The notes beneath the pieces are model-generated. The model ran no database searches. It was given only the letters and a program-made list of their open reading frames with translations, and was not told the origin of the DNA. A stretch of 64,000 bases of DNA from Antedon mediterranea. Taxonomy: Eukaryota; Echinodermata; Crinoidea; Comatulida; Antedonidae. Of this stretch, positions 60,171 to 64,000 are shown in pieces (within the stretch, counting starts at the first letter, position 1; the number at the start of each line of letters is the position of its first letter). Made by a program: the position numbers and the translations under genes. Location of the stretch: NCBI RefSeq assembly GCF_964355755.1, contig NC_092673.1, positions 7,383,001 to 7,447,000 on the forward strand. The letters are read 5' to 3'.

Positions 60171-61240
60171 GTGAGTCTGAATTTGAAATGTGATTCGTAA
60201 GCTCCCTTCTGAAAGAAAGATGCATGTTTACGACACAGGCTGTAAAATAATGTTGTGTGAAGTGCTGCTACCCTACAGCCATTTACGGTGAGCCAAACAC
60301 AAGTAGTTTGACTGTGTTTACGATAAAAAGAGACTAAATTTATATTTCACCACTCACCTATTAATTATTATCCCACTTAACAGAAGAACCTATACTTTAT
60401 TACCACTTTGATCAAGGCAATGAGTGAGTGGCCGAGCGGAACCGAAATATTATTTAATCTTCATTTCATGTTTTTTGGGAGACAATAAACCTTCATTTAA
60501 ATTCTAATGGATAATATTTGTTTAGTATATAGTTCCATTTTCGGGCACCACGGGTCCATATTCCTAAAATGATCATTTCATAACATAGCATACTCCAAAA
60601 AACCGTTCTATAAGAGTGCCATTTTTAGGCATCTGATGTCCATATTCCTGAAATATTAATAAACCCCCAACCATGATGAGTCTGAGGTGGATACGACCGT
60701 CATGTTATCTACAAGAAATTAATTCATAGTATTATAATTAAATAAATATTATAAAATATAAAATATAAATAAATATTATAAAGATATAGTAGTAGGCCTA
60801 TATGGATTATTATGATTTTGCGTGTTAGGGTTTTTATTCACTTTTTTTTTTCGTTTTGTGTGTATTTATGTATGTGTTCTTGTTATATAAACATATACTG
60901 ATACACTTCGGAGGCCTACGCGGGTATGTCGTAGATACGATCTATGTTACTGTATTTTAAAACCGTAAAAGATACATATTTGTCAGGGAAACTACACCTC
61001 AATGAAATGCGTTATTTAATTTCGCTGAACTCGCTGGTTGTTAGTCTTTAGTTGATCATGATATGTAAATATTGTGTATTGTTTTATTTGTGTTTTCATC
61101 AAAGAAACAATTATCATTGTACTATTATATGAAATGACTTAATACTGTACATTGAATCGGAATAGTACTGTATTACGTACGCACGTATGACCTCCGCCCC
61201 TTTTTGGTAGTTAATGTGTACACCACACAACAGAGGGCGT
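60171..61240. other. Gene-free stretch upstream of the PSMD5-like exon
   Basis: No coding signal. Contains AT-rich ATAAATATTATAAAATATAAA repeats near 60750. Possible promoter of the next gene at the right edge, without a TATA box. Confidence 0.45.
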
Positions 61241-61248
61241 TAGTTAAA

Positions 61249-61260
61249 AAGATGGCGGCT
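61249..61260 (+). promoter_or_regulatory. YY1-type motif overlapping the start codon
   Basis: AAAGATGGCGGC surrounds the ATG at 61252. AAGATGGCGGC is the well-known YY1 motif that often overlaps the start of TATA-less housekeeping genes, consistent with a proteasome-assembly gene. It is also simply a good translation-start context for an ATG followed by GCG GCT. Confidence 0.5.
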
Positions 61261-61427
61261 ATCATAGTTAAACTTGTGAATGATTTGTCAAATAATTCTG
61301 TTGAGATCAGAGAAACCCTAAGCCAAATCAAGACGGCCGTTTACAGTCTACAAATAAAAGAGCTACGGGATGTCGTGAAAACTTTACCACTTACTAATAT
61401 CTTTTTGAAACTTCATGTTTCTGACAG
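61252..61427 (+). CDS. PSMD5: First coding exon of a probable 26S proteasome assembly chaperone (PSMD5/S5b-like), partial
   Basis: ATG at 61252 opens 58 codons plus two bases before a clean donor (GACAG|GTAAGC). The peptide starts MAAIIVKLVNDLS, continues with a helical stretch (IRETLSQIKTAVYSLQIKEL), and has LPLTNIFLKLHVSD at its end. Length, position of the LxELRxxxxxLxLxxxFxxL pattern and the exon end all resemble the N-terminus of vertebrate PSMD5, a HEAT/ARM-repeat chaperone that holds the ATPase ring during 19S base assembly and then dissociates. The similarity is modest and judged by eye. No following exon was found before 64000, so the rest should lie to the right of the window. Confidence 0.5.
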
Positions 61428-63057
61428 GTAAGCCTACTAGCTAGGCTAGGCAGGTAAATCGGATCCATCCAGCGTGATCATGCATGATGATGGCATGGAT
61501 GGATGGGTGGTGGAGTCCAGCGTCGCCGGCTAGGGTCTAGGTAGGCTATCACCACATCAGTTTTGGGTTAGCACGGTTAGCATAGTCCTAGTCAATAGCT
61601 GTTCTTTGTTGGATGCTGAAATTTATGACCGCAGATGGTCGTACAATACATGGCTTAATATCGTAAATTTGCTGGTGTAGGCCTAGGCTTATAGGCTATC
61701 TATAATTAAGCCTAGGCCTAGGCTAGGCCTAATATTAGTTTAGCTCTTTTGTTATATTTTAATGCAGAAAACCACATATAGGGCCTACATTAAAATTCAG
61801 TTATCTTTGTAATACAGGAGAAAGTGTAGAAAAACGGGAGCACAACAATATTTGTTCCCGGCCAAAACGGAAGTGTTGGCATGATGTATGTGATAGTCAG
61901 ACTCAGTACCTGTACTGTTCTTAAATCATCAGTCATCTAAGATAAATATTTTTTGGAAAACGACAGATTTGCTAACAAAGACTATAGTTTATTTAAATTT
62001 TGTATATGTGATTTTCAACACATGGAAGTGGATTACACTCTTAAATTACTCCTGTCTCATAGACTGGGTATGTTTTCATACATTCTTCTTTAACTTGGAA
62101 ATACATTAGCAGTACATGGTTTTGCCAGTTTTTTCCAATGTTGTGCAGGAGACATAATATTCACATTACCCAGAGAGTAATTACACAAATAATTCTGTAA
62201 CAAACTGGCATTCTACTATGATGAATGATCATAGTTATACTTCCTTCCCTCTTTGCTGTACAGTATGGACTATGTGTAACTGGTTTTAAATAAAAGTCAT
62301 TGGAAAAGAAGAAGAAAGCAAACAAATTAAGAGAAAAGGTGTACAGGTAGATTATGGTTTGGAAAACCTAGGCATGTAGTTAATTAGTTTTACTACAGTC
62401 CTACTGTATTATTATGGCGGCTATTTTGTAATGGAATACTTTGTTATGTTTAGTACATTGTTTTTTACCATTCATTTATTCTCTTATTGTGTTCATTCAC
62501 TGTCCTCCTCAAAGGTGGAAACCCTGTTTACAAGACAAACATATACACAAGATGTTCTACGCAAAACTAAGACTTTCTTGGAGAGTAGAGACTGTTTATT
62601 ATATTATCATACAAAAACATAAATGTGTAAATATGTGTGTACTAAAGTAAATTACTTTGTTAGTTGTCTTTGAATTAATTATTATTATTTTTTTTAATGT
62701 TTCTCTACTGAACCACTTTCGAAATCAATGCTTTAGCACTGAAAGTGTCATTCAGTATAAAAGACAGAATAAATTAATATAGCCACAGATAAAATACAGT
62801 CTAATTGAATTGAAACTGTAGAATTATTAAATTAGAAATTTCAAAATTAACTGAAACATGAACATTGATATGCCTTAAATTGAATAACTCTGGGAATGAT
62901 AAACAAGTACGACACACCTTTATTGAAAAAAAGGACTAAAAACACTTAATTTAGATTTCAAACAATACGTTTTCTGAAATTCATTTGAAAATCCTTTTGT
63001 TCTATGTAAAGTACTTTTATTTTCAGGCCCGTAGCCCGTAGGGGTTTTTTTTATGGT
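61428..63057 (+). other. Intron 1 of the PSMD5-like gene, no exon seen
   Basis: TAGGCCTAGGCCTA runs near 61680-61735 and A/T-rich DNA. Overlapping frames at 62431-62650 resemble nothing known. No acceptor followed by a PSMD5-like continuation could be found. Confidence 0.45.
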
Positions 63058-63059
63058 TC

Positions 63060-63150
63060 GGGCGAACCCCCCCTTTACAGCGAACCCCCCCTTTACAGCG
63101 AACCCCCCCCCCCTTTACAGCGAACCCCCCTTAACCGACTGCGAACCCCC
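63060..63150. repeat. 18-bp tandem repeat GCGAACCCCCCCTTTACA
   Basis: Four to five head-to-tail units of GCGAACCCCCCCTTTACA with C-run length variation (7, 7, 11 and 6 C). The repeat is C-rich on the plus strand, so the minus strand has spaced G-runs able to form a G-quadruplex. Confidence 0.9.
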
Positions 63151-63490
63151 ATCCTCGACATGCCCAATACCTCACCCTCATCTCTGAATCCTCCAAATAC
63201 GTGCCCCACACAGTACAAAAGGTTATTCGTAAATTGAAAAATTCGTAAACTCGTTCATTGAATAACTCGATACATTCTTTGCTGTATGAGCGTACGTTGA
63301 GCGATACGTGTCTGTAAATTACCAAGAGTTGCAAATGAATTGCCGATCCTGGTTCAGACCTATGGAGTTGTACGCCGCGTACAATACGAAAGCAAACGCC
63401 GCAGGTCTGAACCTTGAAATCCCTGGATGTATCGTACTCATACAGTGAGCTGGTGCACGAACGATTCGTACAAAGGACACCGCCAGACAA
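63131..63490 (-). other. Unidentified 119-codon open frame
   Basis: The minus strand from 63490 encodes a Cys- and Arg-containing peptide (MSGGVLCTNRSCTSS, TCGVCFRIVRGVQLHRSE). It is the longest frame nearby and less A/T-driven than its surroundings. Its 3' end runs into the C-rich tandem repeat, and the DNA contains short inverted repeats (GGTTCAGACCT / AGGTCTGAACC), suggesting a mobile-element fragment rather than a gene. No family recognised. Confidence 0.2.
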
Positions 63491-63589
63491 ACGCGTACCT
63501 ACTGTTTAGATCACGGCAGTCAGCATGCATAAAGTAGGCCTATTCCGTAAATCTTCTAATTGTAACCCTGGGTTATTATTCTTTGATTG

Positions 63590-64000
63590 TTTTTTAAGGG
63601 TGGGTAACTATTAGAAGGGGATTACTATTAGAGTAGTGGGTTACAATTACTCATCTTAAATTAGGCACCTGAAAATAGTAACCCACCTCAACTATTCCGG
63701 TCAGCAAATCATAGCAAAATAATAAAACAGTACGAATAATTTGTTTGAACTCTAACTTTATTTTATAAACTCAAAAACACTCAATCCTCCCCACTCTCGA
63801 GATCAACATGCATTATCTCCTTATTTTCAAAATACGGCTGCATCATAAACGACAAGTCTTCAATTCATAATGTAATTTTGTCAATAGTTTTTGTGACTCT
63901 AATATCAACCCCATGTGGGTTACTATTAGAGTAGTGGATTATTATTATAGATTGACTTATAAGGTGGGTTACTATTAGAAGGAGGGTTACTATTAGAGTG
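63590..64000. repeat. GGGTTACTATTAGAGTAGTGG repeat cluster at the right edge
   Basis: Repeats of GGGTTACTATTAGA(AG/GTAGTGG) occur at 63600-63645 and again at 63905-64000, separated by about 250 bp. The array continues off the window. Likely subterminal repeats of a non-autonomous element or a minisatellite. Confidence 0.75.

Noticed and set aside
62415-62425. Second ATGGCGGC near 62416 as another gene start
   Set aside because: The frame closes quickly and no donor or protein resemblance follows.

Overview
This is a eukaryotic (metazoan) nuclear window. It is AT-rich, its genes have many introns with GT..AG junctions, and it is full of LINE, SINE and small inverted-repeat transposon debris. 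Gene content (a glycine-transporter-type SLC6 protein, ZMYND19, an animal FkbM-type methyltransferase pair) and the many copies of the palindrome TAGGCCTA suggest a marine deuterostome, most likely an echinoderm. The species assignment is inference. All five recognisable genes lie on the + strand.

Layout. 0.56-1.55 kb: LINE 3' ends inside or next to an inverted-repeat element. 3.8-13.1 kb: complete 13-exon SLC6 glycine-transporter-like gene with a TATA box. 14.85-16.22 kb: non-autonomous DNA element with TTAA target duplication. 16.58-20.58 kb: complete 6-exon ZMYND19 orthologue, with SINEs and a mariner-like element in its introns. 20.6-28.4 kb: gene-poor, holding a remarkable pair of interlocked inverted repeats. 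28.45-47.17 kb and 48.53-56.73 kb: two tandem, same-strand paralogues. Each has six coding exons with identical intron phases and encodes an N-terminal signal anchor, an FkbM-type SAM methyltransferase domain and a C-terminal domain that looks like a degenerate NodB (polysaccharide-deacetylase) fold. 56.7-61.2 kb: repeats. 61.25-61.43 kb: first coding exon of a gene that runs off the window, probably PSMD5. 63-64 kb: tandem repeats.

The tandem FkbM/NodB-like pair is the main discovery candidate. Frame and phase agree at every inferred junction in both copies, so the two-domain architecture is well supported by the sequence itself. The proteins are predicted to be about 508 and 513 residues, type II membrane proteins of the secretory pathway, plausibly acting on glycans. 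The deacetylase-like half lacks the usual catalytic aspartates, arginine and C-terminal histidine in both copies. Copy 1 is expanded by LINE insertions: its intron 4 is 10.2 kb, with a nearly complete LINE inserted into another LINE. It also carries a stray 62-bp duplicate of the start of exon 3.
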